A DNA stretch of 29,973 nt, taken from IMG/VR virus record IMGVR_UViG_3300010354_000394, positions 1 to 29,973 of that record. One strand, given 5' to 3'. Of the stretch, positions 7,804 through 17,243 are shown one piece after another. This DNA is from a virus. The stretch's first letter is position 1; each line of letters opens with the position of its first letter. The translations under genes were made by a program, and so were the position numbers. Below the pieces are notes generated by a model. That model was not told the origin of the DNA and did no database searches. It saw only the letters and a list, made by a program, of their open reading frames with translations.

Positions 7804-9849
7804 TTAAAATTTAGTCCTAGCTACGGTATTTACTGTCGTTACCCAATCTTCCACTGTTAAGGTATGCTCTACAGCAGTTACTTGAAAAATTAAACTATTT
7901 CTAACTTCTTGAGGTAATCTATCACACGAAACAACTTGCCCCCATCGAAATCCACTAACTCCAGTAAAAGTTGCGGAAAACTGTATCGGCAGTAGTGGTG
8001 ATGTACAATACGAAGTTGCTGCTGATAATGCGTCTAAGTCGGCTTTTTGTTTTTGTTCCATTAGATAGTTTCTGGCACTGTTAATGGTTAATCCAACAGC
8101 TTCTTTTTGTAGTGCAGCTACTGGATCCTCAGTTTGGTTACTTTCTTGGCATACTTCCGTTTCACAAGTCTTTGGTCTATCTCCAACTGCTGGTTTCCCT
8201 AAACTTTTTTTACCATCTTGTGTAAAAATTAAAAACCTAGTTGCACAGGGCTTATTGTTTGCTATACCTTTACCAGTTTGGTTTCTCTGTGCACCATATA
8301 ATGCCTGCGTTTTCATTGCATCTGTTGGCTTAAACTCCAACTGTATGTTTCTACAAAAACCGCTATTTGCTGGTGCAGCTCTTATTATAAATGTGTCTAC
8401 AGCGTTACTAGCGTCATTTGCGTCTATTATCTTTAGAATTGTTGGTGCATCTTCATCTTCATTATCAATTGATGCGTCTAGTAATTCTAACTCCCACACA
8501 TTACCACACGCAACGTTAATGTCCTTTAGTAACGCACTTATTGCTGATACTAATCCTGCTCCATCTGGATTTTGACTAAATTCCTTTGCTCGCTTGTTTA
8601 GGTGCACAGTGCTTATCATTATATCAACTAATCGCACTTCTTGATCAGATATAAAGCAATTGCCACTTGCTTGTGGGAAACCTCCCTCGCCTACAAAACT
8701 ATCAATCAAACTTCCTACTCCAATTCCAGTATCAAATCCAGCAATGTTTATATTTAAGTAATCAGTCCATTCTGTAGGTTCTTCAAATGTTAAACCTCCT
8801 CCTGGTAAGATGCATACACGTGGATCTGCACTAAACCACTTGCTTCCGTTTTGTAATGGTGTTTTTAGTATAACATCGCTTGAATCTAATATATAAGAAG
8901 CAGGTTTTCCAGTAGATCCCCACTCCTGACCACTCAACCTTGTTAACATAGCTTCAACAGTGCCCCATGATACAAAGGTTTCGCGAGCATCTAAGTCAGC
9001 ATCTATCCATAAAAAGCCTGATGTATCCTCAGTTCCGTCAAAATCACGAGAAAACCCAGGGTAAGCTATTTCTTCTGCTAATAAATTTGGAGCTCCTTGT
9101 AGTGATGATATCCTATTAAGATTTGCTGGATCCTCAAATACTTGTAGTAGCGCTGCCTCTAGGTCAGATGTTTTTTCAATTACCTCTTGTTTTTCATCGT
9201 TTCCTTCAGCTGTTTGTCCTGTGATTTCTTTTTTACAGTTGCATTCTTGACTTACGTGCACTACGCTTGTCTCAGCAACTGCGTCAGCTGCTCCTACCAA
9301 CGTTAGTGTAATGTCCCATGCATTTATATCCGGTACTAGCTTTACATCCCATCCAAGCACTCTTCCTTGAAATCCTTCGTATGTTGGATTACTGTTAGAT
9401 AACTTTTGCATTCTACGAATTGATTTGCTATCTAAATCTTGTCCTGTAATTGGTGATGGGGATGGTTTTCCATCACTATCAACACTCCATCCAAATTGAA
9501 CTCTGATGGACATATCTGGAATTAAATAATCGGCTGAGAATTTGTTGAAGTAGTTGTCATCAAAGATTGTAAGATCTAAGGTTGCTTGCCTGGTTGTTCC
9601 GAATTCACCCTTTGCACCTATTTTAAATCCTCGTATAACAATATTAGGTCTATTGTCTATATTATATGCGTCTCGAAAGGTTTTAAAATCTTTAAGTACC
9701 AAAGCCTCATTAGCTCCTTCAGCCATTGAACTAACATGAATCCAAGTCTTAGCTTCTCCTAAGCTTGGATTCCACTTTCTAACACCACGAGCAATTAACT
9801 CACTCCGAGTACTTGATGGCACTTGCTTTAGTGAAAACGGATTTCCCAT
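7804..9849 (-). CDS. Baseplate hub protein (gp27/gpD-like contractile-tail hub), putative
   Basis: 681 residues from ATG 9849-9847. The N-terminal part (about 68-145) has the look of hub proteins: a stretch with RQATLDLTIFDDNYFNKF followed by LIPDMSIRVQFGWS, resembling the 'leucine-ends, proline-glycine, axis-of-tail' segment of gp27/gpD-type proteins. The C-terminal 70 residues, with FSATFTGVSGFRWGQV, LPQEVRN and VTAVEHTLTVEDWVTTVNT, fit the closing domain of such hubs. The middle has a Cys-rich CNCKK segment and a Gly/Pro-rich region. It lies between the LysM-like gene and the end of the tail cluster, where the hub is expected after the tape measure. A hub or tail-tip role is likely; equivalence to a single T4 protein is inference. 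Confidence 0.72.
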   Translation of the reverse strand: MGNPFSLKQVPSSTRSELIARGVRKWNPSLGEAKTWIHVSSMAEGANEALVLKDFKTFRDAYNIDNRPNIVIRGFKIGAKGEFGTTRQATLDLTIFDDNYFNKFSADYLIPDMSIRVQFGWSVDSDGKPSPSPITGQDLDSKSIRRMQKLSNSNPTYEGFQGRVLGWDVKLVPDINAWDITLTLVGAADAVAETSVVHVSQECNCKKEITGQTAEGNDEKQEVIEKTSDLEAALLQVFEDPANLNRISSLQGAPNLLAEEIAYPGFSRDFDGTEDTSGFLWIDADLDARETFVSWGTVEAMLTRLSGQEWGSTGKPASYILDSSDVILKTPLQNGSKWFSADPRVCILPGGGLTFEEPTEWTDYLNINIAGFDTGIGVGSLIDSFVGEGGFPQASGNCFISDQEVRLVDIMISTVHLNKRAKEFSQNPDGAGLVSAISALLKDINVACGNVWELELLDASIDNEDEDAPTILKIIDANDASNAVDTFIIRAAPANSGFCRNIQLEFKPTDAMKTQALYGAQRNQTGKGIANNKPCATRFLIFTQDGKKSLGKPAVGDRPKTCETEVCQESNQTEDPVAALQKEAVGLTINSARNYLMEQKQKADLDALSAATSYCTSPLLPIQFSATFTGVSGFRWGQVVSCDRLPQEVRNSLIFQVTAVEHTLTVEDWVTTVNTVARTKF

Positions 9850-9856
9850 AACAATT

Positions 9857-10159
9857 TTAACTATTAAGATCTATAAACATTTGTTGTATTTTGGCAGGAT
9901 CTGCTGGGATTCGTAATTGCGATCCTTCTTGTATTGCCAGTCCTCCTTTGCCTAGGTTATTAGCATGCGCTATGATCCACCAATAATTAACCTCTCGGTA
10001 AAATTGATAAGCCAATAAATCTAATCTATCTCCAGGAGTTGTTCTTACGTAGATATCTTCCTTGGTAAATGGTATATTAGGATATATGGTTGTTGGTAAC
10101 CTCCTACGACCATCTTGCTTATCAACTGTTGTTGGTATGTTTGTATATCGTCCAGACAT
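9857..10159 (-). CDS. LysM-like baseplate wedge or tail protein (T4 gp53 / gpX-like)
   Basis: 100 residues. The core TTPGDRLDLLAYQFYREVNYWWIIAHANN, about residues 41-69, followed by EGSQLRIPAD, has the pattern of small LysM-type phage tail proteins: a 'stable fit' turn, tryptophans of the helix, and a closing hydrophobic strand with proline. In T4 this fold is in baseplate protein gp53; in P2-like phages it is gpX. Its start codon overlaps the stop of the 774-residue gene by one base (TAATG), which suggests translational coupling. It directly precedes the hub gene. Family fold is well supported, the exact location in the baseplate is not. Confidence 0.78.
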   Translation of the reverse strand: MSGRYTNIPTTVDKQDGRRRLPTTIYPNIPFTKEDIYVRTTPGDRLDLLAYQFYREVNYWWIIAHANNLGKGGLAIQEGSQLRIPADPAKIQQMFIDLNS

Positions 10160-12483
10160 TATGCGTAAAATTTACCATTATATGTTAACAACTGATCGTT
10201 GTGCATAGCTAAAGGTGTTAAATCTAAACTAACATTATAAGACTGCGGTAGTTCGGTATCTACGTCCCAAGATAGGTCAGCAATCTCTAGATCGACCTTT
10301 ACACTAGTACACGCACAACGTATTTGTTTTAGCATTCCTACTACAGATACTTGGACAATAGGTCCTTTAATGTAATCGCCAGATCTTTGTCCGACACTGC
10401 AAATGTTCATTAGCTTGTTTATTTTGTCTAACAAATTTTTTGCATTCAAATTACTATTTGAAAAATCCCTAGATCCTGGCATTGCTATTGCTGTAAATGC
10501 TAGGCCTATCTGTCTTGTAGATCCAACAAACACCTTAAACGTATCTTGTTGGCCTATGTGCTTAAAGTCTTGGTATGATGTGTTAACACTATCAGCGTAT
10601 GTCTTTATAAAAGCATCAAAAGTAACCTCATCACTATCGCCTTTAATTATTATTTTTGATGATGGTCTAATTTGGTCTGCAGTTGCTGGCTTTGCTGCAT
10701 TGTCTATTATTTGCTGATAGCTACCTATGTCTTCATAAATTTTATAGGCTGTGCTAGAATTAAAGCCTTTTTTATAGTCTTTAATTTTATCCTCGTTGAT
10801 TTTCTTTTTTAGTAAATCTACAATTATTGTTTCGTCATTTGAACCTAAAGCCTGTGCAATCTCTACGTTTTTATTTAACTGTCCATCTTTATCAACCAAA
10901 TCCTTTACGGAACTATTTGGGGATAGTGCGTCTTGTTTGGTCAAGTCAGCAAACTTTGGATCTGTTATTAGTGGTTTTAATTGATCGGATATATCGTCTG
11001 CACTAATTTGATTTAACAACCCTATAGCGTTCTGTTTTGTTTCTTTTTGTGCATATGGCTGCGTGTTTTGGTAAAACCGATTTTGACCAACATCACCAGC
11101 GTTTTCATACTTATCTAAAGATCCTCCACCTACAGAATAAGTTATTCCAGTTGTAAGATCAGCTTTAGTATAGCTTGTTTGACCTCCTAATGGATTAAGT
11201 AACGCTACGATTAGTGAAGATCGCGGATCTACTATTTCGTGCCCTCCGTGAGACCCATATGTAGCATCTCCAGGAATTTCGTTTTGTGGATCTTCGCTTC
11301 CTTGATATATTTCAGGAGTAACTTGTAGCACCAATGATCCTAATACAAAAGTTGCTGTTCTTAGCACAGCACCACCATGCTTGGCAACTGCACTATCTTC
11401 GTCAATGCTTGGTGGAGTTGACAGTGTTGGTGTAACGCCATCTCCTTGAAAAATAGGACCACGCAAATCTTTTACATCTGTGATGCTCGACTTTTGAAAA
11501 GTGTTTGATACTCTGTATCCTTGATTAACTTCAGCTGCGGGTAGTGTTGGTACTATCAAACTACCTCTGCTATTTCCAATTTGAACTATACCCTGCGGTA
11601 CTGTTGTTGGCGTATCTTCTGTTTCTATTGCGCTACGTTGCCTTGTTCCTGTGCCAATAATGCCTTGTTCCATTTGCACTTGCTCAACCGACTTTGGCTG
11701 TGTGAACAACTCACCTCCTTGTTGTGGTGTAGTTTGTTTCTTTTTTGGCAAATCCGCACTTCCCTGCTGTATGTCTTCTGTTGGCTCTGTTGTTGGTGTT
11801 GTGCTATACAACTGTCCTCGCATTTCAAAAACACCATTTTCTTCTAACTTTTCTAACGATGTTGTTGGTTTTTCTAAAACAATGCTACTAAATAATACAC
11901 CTTTATCGTTTATAATTCCTTGCCTAACCTCTACATTACGTACTGCTAATGTTGGGTTTGTGCTACCTTGAGTTATTCTGCGTTTAATTTTAATTGGCGA
12001 AGTACTTCCTTGCTCAGTAATTGTTTTACTTTTTGTTGGCTTTGTTAGTGTTTCTGGAATAGGTCGTTCACCTAGTGGTGGCATTTTTTTTATACGAATG
12101 TACTTTGTAAATACATCACTTAAAAAGTATTGTGCTAGATGCGCTGTGGTGCCTAATTTTGTTTGATCAATTCTGTCTGATAAGTTTATACTTGTTCTAA
12201 ACTTAGTATTTGTTGGCTTATTAGTTGCTGTATCGCTAAGAAAAAACTGCGCTAAGTGATTTGTTGTTTGTAGATTAGGCTGCGTATACCTATCGCCCAA
12301 ATTTAACTTATCCGGAAACGGTGTGTATGGTTTTGCTACTACTTGTAGTTGATTTGGTTGCGCTTGTATAGGCGTTGGAGTTGTTGGAACACCTTGGTTT
12401 ATTGTTGGATTAAAAGACTGTATGTCTGGTCTAACCAAATTAGCCAGTCTATCTAAGTTTGCAAAAGGTCTGTTTCCTGCCAT
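10159..12483 (-). CDS. Large tail/baseplate protein with low-complexity, QG-repeat N-terminal half
   Basis: 774 residues. The C-terminal third (from about residue 610) looks like an ordered tail-tube-associated domain: FDAFIKTYADSVNTSYQDFK, then FKVFVGSTRQIGLAFTAIAM, a helix ending NKLMNIC, then YIKGPIVQVSVVG and LSWDVDTELPQSYNVSLDLT, the 'strand, solvent loop, proline, strand' ending seen in baseplate tube-cap proteins such as T4 gp48/gp54. That likeness is only structural impression. The N-terminal half is Pro/Thr/Gln/Ser-rich, contains a 25-residue duplication (residues 60-84 and 99-123) and a recurring QG dipeptide. It overlaps the tape measure stop by one base (TAATG) and is followed by another such overlap, so the three genes are probably translated together. 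Candidate role: baseplate-tube junction or central baseplate component. Confidence 0.65.
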   Translation of the reverse strand: MAGNRPFANLDRLANLVRPDIQSFNPTINQGVPTTPTPIQAQPNQLQVVAKPYTPFPDKLNLGDRYTQPNLQTTNHLAQFFLSDTATNKPTNTKFRTSINLSDRIDQTKLGTTAHLAQYFLSDVFTKYIRIKKMPPLGERPIPETLTKPTKSKTITEQGSTSPIKIKRRITQGSTNPTLAVRNVEVRQGIINDKGVLFSSIVLEKPTTSLEKLEENGVFEMRGQLYSTTPTTEPTEDIQQGSADLPKKKQTTPQQGGELFTQPKSVEQVQMEQGIIGTGTRQRSAIETEDTPTTVPQGIVQIGNSRGSLIVPTLPAAEVNQGYRVSNTFQKSSITDVKDLRGPIFQGDGVTPTLSTPPSIDEDSAVAKHGGAVLRTATFVLGSLVLQVTPEIYQGSEDPQNEIPGDATYGSHGGHEIVDPRSSLIVALLNPLGGQTSYTKADLTTGITYSVGGGSLDKYENAGDVGQNRFYQNTQPYAQKETKQNAIGLLNQISADDISDQLKPLITDPKFADLTKQDALSPNSSVKDLVDKDGQLNKNVEIAQALGSNDETIIVDLLKKKINEDKIKDYKKGFNSSTAYKIYEDIGSYQQIIDNAAKPATADQIRPSSKIIIKGDSDEVTFDAFIKTYADSVNTSYQDFKHIGQQDTFKVFVGSTRQIGLAFTAIAMPGSRDFSNSNLNAKNLLDKINKLMNICSVGQRSGDYIKGPIVQVSVVGMLKQIRCACTSVKVDLEIADLSWDVDTELPQSYNVSLDLTPLAMHNDQLLTYNGKFYA
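12115..12306 (-). repeat. 25-residue duplication inside the 774-residue tail protein
   Basis: Residues 60-84 and 99-123 align over their whole length with the shared pattern NL-(G/S)-DR and TT-x-HLAQ-(F/Y)-FLSD. The copies are separated by 14 residues. The DNA of the two copies has diverged at many third positions, so this is an old duplication kept by selection on the protein. Confidence 0.75.
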
Positions 12484-15400
12484 TATCTAACTCCACTAGT
12501 GTTCATTACTAAACGCAATACTTCGCCAACTTTTCTACCATCCATGTTAATTACACCACCGCCAGCTATTTCAGACCGTAGTCCACGGATCTCATCTATA
12601 AGTATCTTCATACTATCATCTTTAGCACTTTCGTTGCTAGCTTTAGTTGTTGTTTGTTGCTGTGTGGCTTGTCCACCTCCACCTTCTCCACCAAGTATTC
12701 CACCAAGAGCTGTTAAAGCTGGTGCAACTGCTGCTAATCCCACTAATGCTCCTATTATTGGCATAGCTGCCATTCCAGCATAAGACATCAACGCTAATCC
12801 TGCACCAATTGCTGCAACCGCTCCACCCACCATTGCTAATGAAGATGCCACTGTACTTAACGCTGTAAGGGCTCCTGTGACACCTTGTACTGAATTTACT
12901 AGCTGTTGCAACACTAGTAGTGCTGGTGTCATTAGTAGTACAGCTGCACTTACTGCCAATAAGCCTGGTGCAGCAAATAAAGCTGCGGCACCAAATACAG
13001 TTAGACCGGCTGCAGCTGCTGTTAATCCTATACCAAGGACACCTAAACTAAGTCCAAGTGGTATTAAAATTTGCCAGTTATTGGCTACTGTTGTAAAAAT
13101 TTGAGTAAAACCAGCTGCAACTGCTCCTATAATAGCTGGTAGCATCTCTAACGCTTTCATTAGCACGTTGCCGATTACAGTTGCTACTGCAGTTATTACT
13201 TCGCCAAAAACTTTGAATGCTGGGGTCGCCATCCACAAAGCTAGACCTAATGCTAATATAATTGGAATAGCTGGAATCATCGCTGATCCAGCAGCTCCAA
13301 TAGCTGTTCCAAATGCTACAATACCAGGAGCTGCTCCAGCACCGGCTGCACCGGCTGTTGCGGTGTTTATTCCAAAAAGAGATAGCAATCCATTTGCTAC
13401 TCCTAAAACTATGTTACCAGCACCAACAATAATATTGCGTGCTAGCGTCACTGCGTTTAACGCTATTGTGGCTAAAACTCCTCTACCCTTTGTAGCAGTG
13501 CTTGTGTTTTCTATAGTATTTTCAGCTGTAGTCACTCCTATACCAAGCAATCTACCTAATCGTCTAGCGTTTTCTTGAAAAGTTTGTACGGAGGTTAATC
13601 CTGTATTTTTTTGCTTAGATGCACCACTTACGTTTTCTGATAAGGTCTCTGTTGCTGTTGTACCAATACCTAAAAGCCTACCTATACGCTTACGAGCTTC
13701 TATTGCTGTTTGTGAGATAGTTGTGCCAATGCTTTTTTTATTGGCAAGATCTTTTGTGTTTTCTACTGCAATTTCTGTAGTTGTTGTTCCTATTCCTAAT
13801 AGTTTTGCAATGCGGTTTTTAAGGTTGACACCCATCTGCATTAGAGTTGTGCCTATTCCTTTTTTCTTTGTGAGCTCGTTGTTTAACTCTGATTGTGTCT
13901 CAAGATTTGTAACACCAATACCTAGTAATTTTGCAATACGGTTTTTTACGCTAACTGCAGTTTGCCCAATTATAGTAAGTATGCCTCTTTTTTTATTACC
14001 TTCGTTAAGTTGATCAGCGCCCATATCTTTCATCGTAGCTATTCTATTAGCTTCTTTTGCTGCTCGTAATGCTCCAAATTGTATAATAGTCTGCCCTATT
14101 CCTAGTATCATTAACCCATTTTGGGCTGCAAAGCCTAGGACTGCTCCTCCATATTTCATTATACCGCCAATAGCGTTTTCGAGCATTGATGAGTTTTCTC
14201 CAAAGTACTTCTGCTCCATTTGCTGAGCTTCGTTAAATTTAGTTAATTCCTCAACAGTCATACCCATTGCTTCAGCTAACTTTTTCTTTTGAAGAACATT
14301 CATATTATCTAAGCTGCCAACTTGTCTCATAATAGCTGTTTGTTCTTCCATAATTGCATTAGCATCTCCAGACAATGCAGCTGCTCTAAGCCTATCAAAA
14401 TTCATTGACTTGCCTATCAATAGACTAGCTTCCATTTGTGCATTTATACTGCTTTCAAAATCCAATGTTTTTTCAGCTGCGTTTAGTATACTACTTAACT
14501 CAATTCCCATTCTTTTTGAACTAGCAGCTGCTTTTGCAAAACCCTCTGCTCCACCTTTGCTGTAGACTGCCATAAGTCCAGAATTTTTTGCCATTTCTTT
14601 CATAATTGCAGATGGCAACACTCCCTTCATTTGCCCTACTCTTTTAGCAGTCTCTCCAAAATTCTTTGCTGTGTCTGCACTTTCACCGGGCATACGGCTG
14701 ATAGCCATTGTTAGGTTAACAGCTTCTTGTTCTGCTAAACCAAACTTAGTAGCCATTTCACCTATCGTGTGTCGTTGATCCTTAGTTAGTACATTCATTG
14801 TACCGTATTGGGCAATTATTTCTTTATTAACTCCGCTTACTTTACTAAGACCTAACACACTCATTACTGATATTCCGTCAGCCATTACATGGATAGCTTC
14901 GCCAGCTTGCATACCGCTATCTACCAATTCGTGCATTGCATGATTAGCTTTGTGGAGTCCAATTCCAACTTGAGCTGCTGCAAACATTCCAAGAGCTTTT
15001 GGATCCTTTGCTAGTTCTTTAGAAAAATCAAGAGTTTGCTTTATTTTGTCCTTTATCTTGTCGTGAGATTCTCTAATCTCTTTCATCCGCTTTGTTGTCA
15101 GCAGTTGAAGTTCTAAATCTTTTTTTCTAAAGTCTATTGACTTTTCATTTGTTTCTAATGTTTCGAGAGCTATATCCTTTTGGATATCAGATAAAGCTCT
15201 TCCTTTACCTAGCTGCTCAACTACATACTTAGCGGCTTCACCTTCATACCCCTTTACTTCAGCTTGTAGTTTGTACAAATCTAACTCAGCTGATAGTAAT
15301 GACATAGCACTCTTTCCAGCTTCCCCTTCTGTTGCTGCTAGCTCTATGAGATCTTTGCGAGCTTTAATGTTATCTTGCACAGCTTTGTTAACATCAACTT

Positions 15401-17240
15401 GCTTAAAGAATATTAAATTAGAGTGTTGCAAAGTCTCTTGCATTAACTGATTTGATGCTTTATAGCTATCCTTATATTTCTCTTGAAACTTAGCTAGCTC
15501 ACCTTGCGCTTGATATCGTTCTTTTAACTTCTCACTTTCTTTCTCTGATAATTTTAGCGTTTTAAACGTTTCATCGTTTTGTATCTCTTGAATAGATTGT
15601 CCCTTTTTTAATTGTGCAACAACAAAGTCTTGTAGTTTTCCAGTTGCACCTATTGACTCAGCTTGAGCGTCTAGTAACTGTCTACCATCTTGTAAATGCT
15701 CGTTTATTGCTAACAAGGCATCTTCATGCAATTTAGTTTGGCTAGCTTCGTCTTGTAATGTTGCAAGTAACTTTCTCCTACTGCTTATAGCTCGCGAGTA
15801 GTAGCCTTGCTCCATGTTTTGTTTTTTGGCTAAATGATTGCTCTCAAACTCAGCATACTTTTTAGTTAGCAATGCATGCTTTTGTTCTTCTGTTAAGCTT
15901 TTTAACTGTTGCTTAAATTCCTTATCTGCTAATAAATTTAGCAAGTCTGCATTTGCTTTTTCTTTTATTTGGACAGTTGCTTTTGCGCTATAAGATTTTT
16001 TTATTGCTTGCTCAACAGCTTTTTCAAGCTCCAATACCTTACTTACTGCAGCTGTACCTGACTCATATGTGCGATTCAACTCACCCTGTCCACCTGTAAT
16101 AATACCTACGAGGTCGTCTAATTGTTTGTAAGTTAATTTGCTTTTTTCTAGGAAGTTATAAAACTCTTTTGCAGGTTGTATTTTTGCTGCTTCTAATTCT
16201 GCTAGGACTTTAGACTTGTCGACAACAGTTGATAATGCTGCTGTTTCACTAAAGCGACCTTTTGTTGTTTTATTTGTAATTTGCTCTAATTCTTGAGCAC
16301 TTTCTGTTGACTGTTGTATTAAATCTTTTGCTTCTTGTAGTGGAGTTGTATCGATGGTTAATACGTTAGCTTGTAATTTAACTGGATTGACCTTAGCAAC
16401 TTCCTCTTTTATAAGCGTGGTATCTACTTCAGTCACAAGAGCTTGTAATCCTATTAGATCTATTTTTTTAACTTGCTCATCAATCGCCTTAGTGTCTACA
16501 CTTTCTACAACAGCTTTCAGTTCTGCAGCTGGTAGTTGTTTTTTAATTATGCTGGTGTCAACAGACGTAATTGATGCTTTTAGGTCTACAGGGTCAAGCT
16601 TACCCATCTGTGTAGCGTCAATTGATGAAATTGATGCTTTTAAGTCTACGGGCTTTAGTTTGCTTGCTTGAGCTTCTACAGCTTTTGTATCAATTTTTTC
16701 TAACTCAGTTTTAAGCTTTAACGGTGGTAACTTTACTTGGTATGCTTTAGCAATGTCCTCAGCTGCATCTTTTTCCATTCGCTTCGAGGCAACAAGCTTA
16801 TCAGCAACCTCTGTTATTCTTTTGTAGAGATCCGCTGTTATTGTTGTTTTTTTATTAGCTTGCTCTGTAAGATTGATTAAGGTACGAACTAAGTCTCCAG
16901 CTTTTTCTAGCGGTGTAGCATCTAATGTTGGTGTCTTTATTTGCTGCTGTGTGGTTTTTTGAAGCTCACTAAATTTACTTTTGTCTAGTGTAGGTGCAAC
17001 GGTTACCTCACCTATACCCTTTTGTAAGGTTTGTTTTGCATTTGAAGCAAGTTCTTTAATCTTTACGTCGTTAGATTTTAAAAGATTACTAACGTCCACC
17101 CTACCTAACCCTTTAACTAAGTTTTTATTTAGCGGACTGAAGTCGTATGTACTTAACACGCGAGTGATTGCTTTTGCCATATTATTGGCTAAGTCAATGC
17201 CAATGTCATTGCCTTCCTTAGATGCTTTTCCTTTTGCCAT
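12483..17240 (-). CDS. Tail tape measure protein
   Basis: Sets tail length and is threaded inside the tail tube. The 1585-residue protein has the typical makeup: a long N-terminal alpha-helical, coiled-coil-like part rich in Lys, Glu, Ala and Leu (about 1-760), a central globular part (about 770-1060, with the stretch AQVGIGLHKANHAM), four 42-residue repeats (1083-1250), and a very hydrophobic Ala/Gly-rich region with several possible membrane segments (about 1290-1530). It ends with a Gly-rich linker and a polar C-terminus. An earlier set of 20-24 residue repeats covers about residues 176-307. It is by far the largest tail gene, lies downstream of tube and chaperone, and starts three bases after the 96-residue gene. 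At the usual ~1.5 angstrom per residue the tail would be roughly 200 nm or more, clearly longer than T4's; this is an estimate. Confidence 0.9.
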   Translation of the reverse strand: MAKGKASKEGNDIGIDLANNMAKAITRVLSTYDFSPLNKNLVKGLGRVDVSNLLKSNDVKIKELASNAKQTLQKGIGEVTVAPTLDKSKFSELQKTTQQQIKTPTLDATPLEKAGDLVRTLINLTEQANKKTTITADLYKRITEVADKLVASKRMEKDAAEDIAKAYQVKLPPLKLKTELEKIDTKAVEAQASKLKPVDLKASISSIDATQMGKLDPVDLKASITSVDTSIIKKQLPAAELKAVVESVDTKAIDEQVKKIDLIGLQALVTEVDTTLIKEEVAKVNPVKLQANVLTIDTTPLQEAKDLIQQSTESAQELEQITNKTTKGRFSETAALSTVVDKSKVLAELEAAKIQPAKEFYNFLEKSKLTYKQLDDLVGIITGGQGELNRTYESGTAAVSKVLELEKAVEQAIKKSYSAKATVQIKEKANADLLNLLADKEFKQQLKSLTEEQKHALLTKKYAEFESNHLAKKQNMEQGYYSRAISSRRKLLATLQDEASQTKLHEDALLAINEHLQDGRQLLDAQAESIGATGKLQDFVVAQLKKGQSIQEIQNDETFKTLKLSEKESEKLKERYQAQGELAKFQEKYKDSYKASNQLMQETLQHSNLIFFKQVDVNKAVQDNIKARKDLIELAATEGEAGKSAMSLLSAELDLYKLQAEVKGYEGEAAKYVVEQLGKGRALSDIQKDIALETLETNEKSIDFRKKDLELQLLTTKRMKEIRESHDKIKDKIKQTLDFSKELAKDPKALGMFAAAQVGIGLHKANHAMHELVDSGMQAGEAIHVMADGISVMSVLGLSKVSGVNKEIIAQYGTMNVLTKDQRHTIGEMATKFGLAEQEAVNLTMAISRMPGESADTAKNFGETAKRVGQMKGVLPSAIMKEMAKNSGLMAVYSKGGAEGFAKAAASSKRMGIELSSILNAAEKTLDFESSINAQMEASLLIGKSMNFDRLRAAALSGDANAIMEEQTAIMRQVGSLDNMNVLQKKKLAEAMGMTVEELTKFNEAQQMEQKYFGENSSMLENAIGGIMKYGGAVLGFAAQNGLMILGIGQTIIQFGALRAAKEANRIATMKDMGADQLNEGNKKRGILTIIGQTAVSVKNRIAKLLGIGVTNLETQSELNNELTKKKGIGTTLMQMGVNLKNRIAKLLGIGTTTTEIAVENTKDLANKKSIGTTISQTAIEARKRIGRLLGIGTTATETLSENVSGASKQKNTGLTSVQTFQENARRLGRLLGIGVTTAENTIENTSTATKGRGVLATIALNAVTLARNIIVGAGNIVLGVANGLLSLFGINTATAGAAGAGAAPGIVAFGTAIGAAGSAMIPAIPIILALGLALWMATPAFKVFGEVITAVATVIGNVLMKALEMLPAIIGAVAAGFTQIFTTVANNWQILIPLGLSLGVLGIGLTAAAAGLTVFGAAALFAAPGLLAVSAAVLLMTPALLVLQQLVNSVQGVTGALTALSTVASSLAMVGGAVAAIGAGLALMSYAGMAAMPIIGALVGLAAVAPALTALGGILGGEGGGGQATQQQTTTKASNESAKDDSMKILIDEIRGLRSEIAGGGVINMDGRKVGEVLRLVMNTSGVR
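13491..13994 (-). repeat. Four tandem 42-residue repeats in the tape measure
   Basis: Four in-phase copies of 126 bases each (residues 1083-1250), followed by a degenerate fifth copy beginning at 13490. The unit consensus is KK-x-IGTT-x2-QT, then R-I-x2-LLGIG-(T/V)-T, then E and EN. The LLGIG core is invariant in all four. Copies differ at many bases, so they are not a recent expansion or an assembly artefact. Confidence 0.9.
16320..16715 (-). repeat. N-terminal 20-24 residue repeats in the tape measure
   Basis: About six consecutive copies of a unit with the pattern LKA-x-V-x-SVDT-x2-I, followed by a short Lys/Glu helix and PV. Unit length varies (20, 21 or 24 residues), and the (I/V)D(T/A) core recurs in every copy. 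They read as helical or alternating strand-helix repeats at the start of the tape measure. Confidence 0.8.
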
Positions 17241-17243
17241 CTA

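Noticed and set aside
8084-8575. 163-residue plus-strand open frame inside the hub gene
   Set aside because: It is antisense to a well supported gene, with composition typical of a reverse-frame shadow; no domain is recognisable. The same applies to other plus-strand frames over tail genes.
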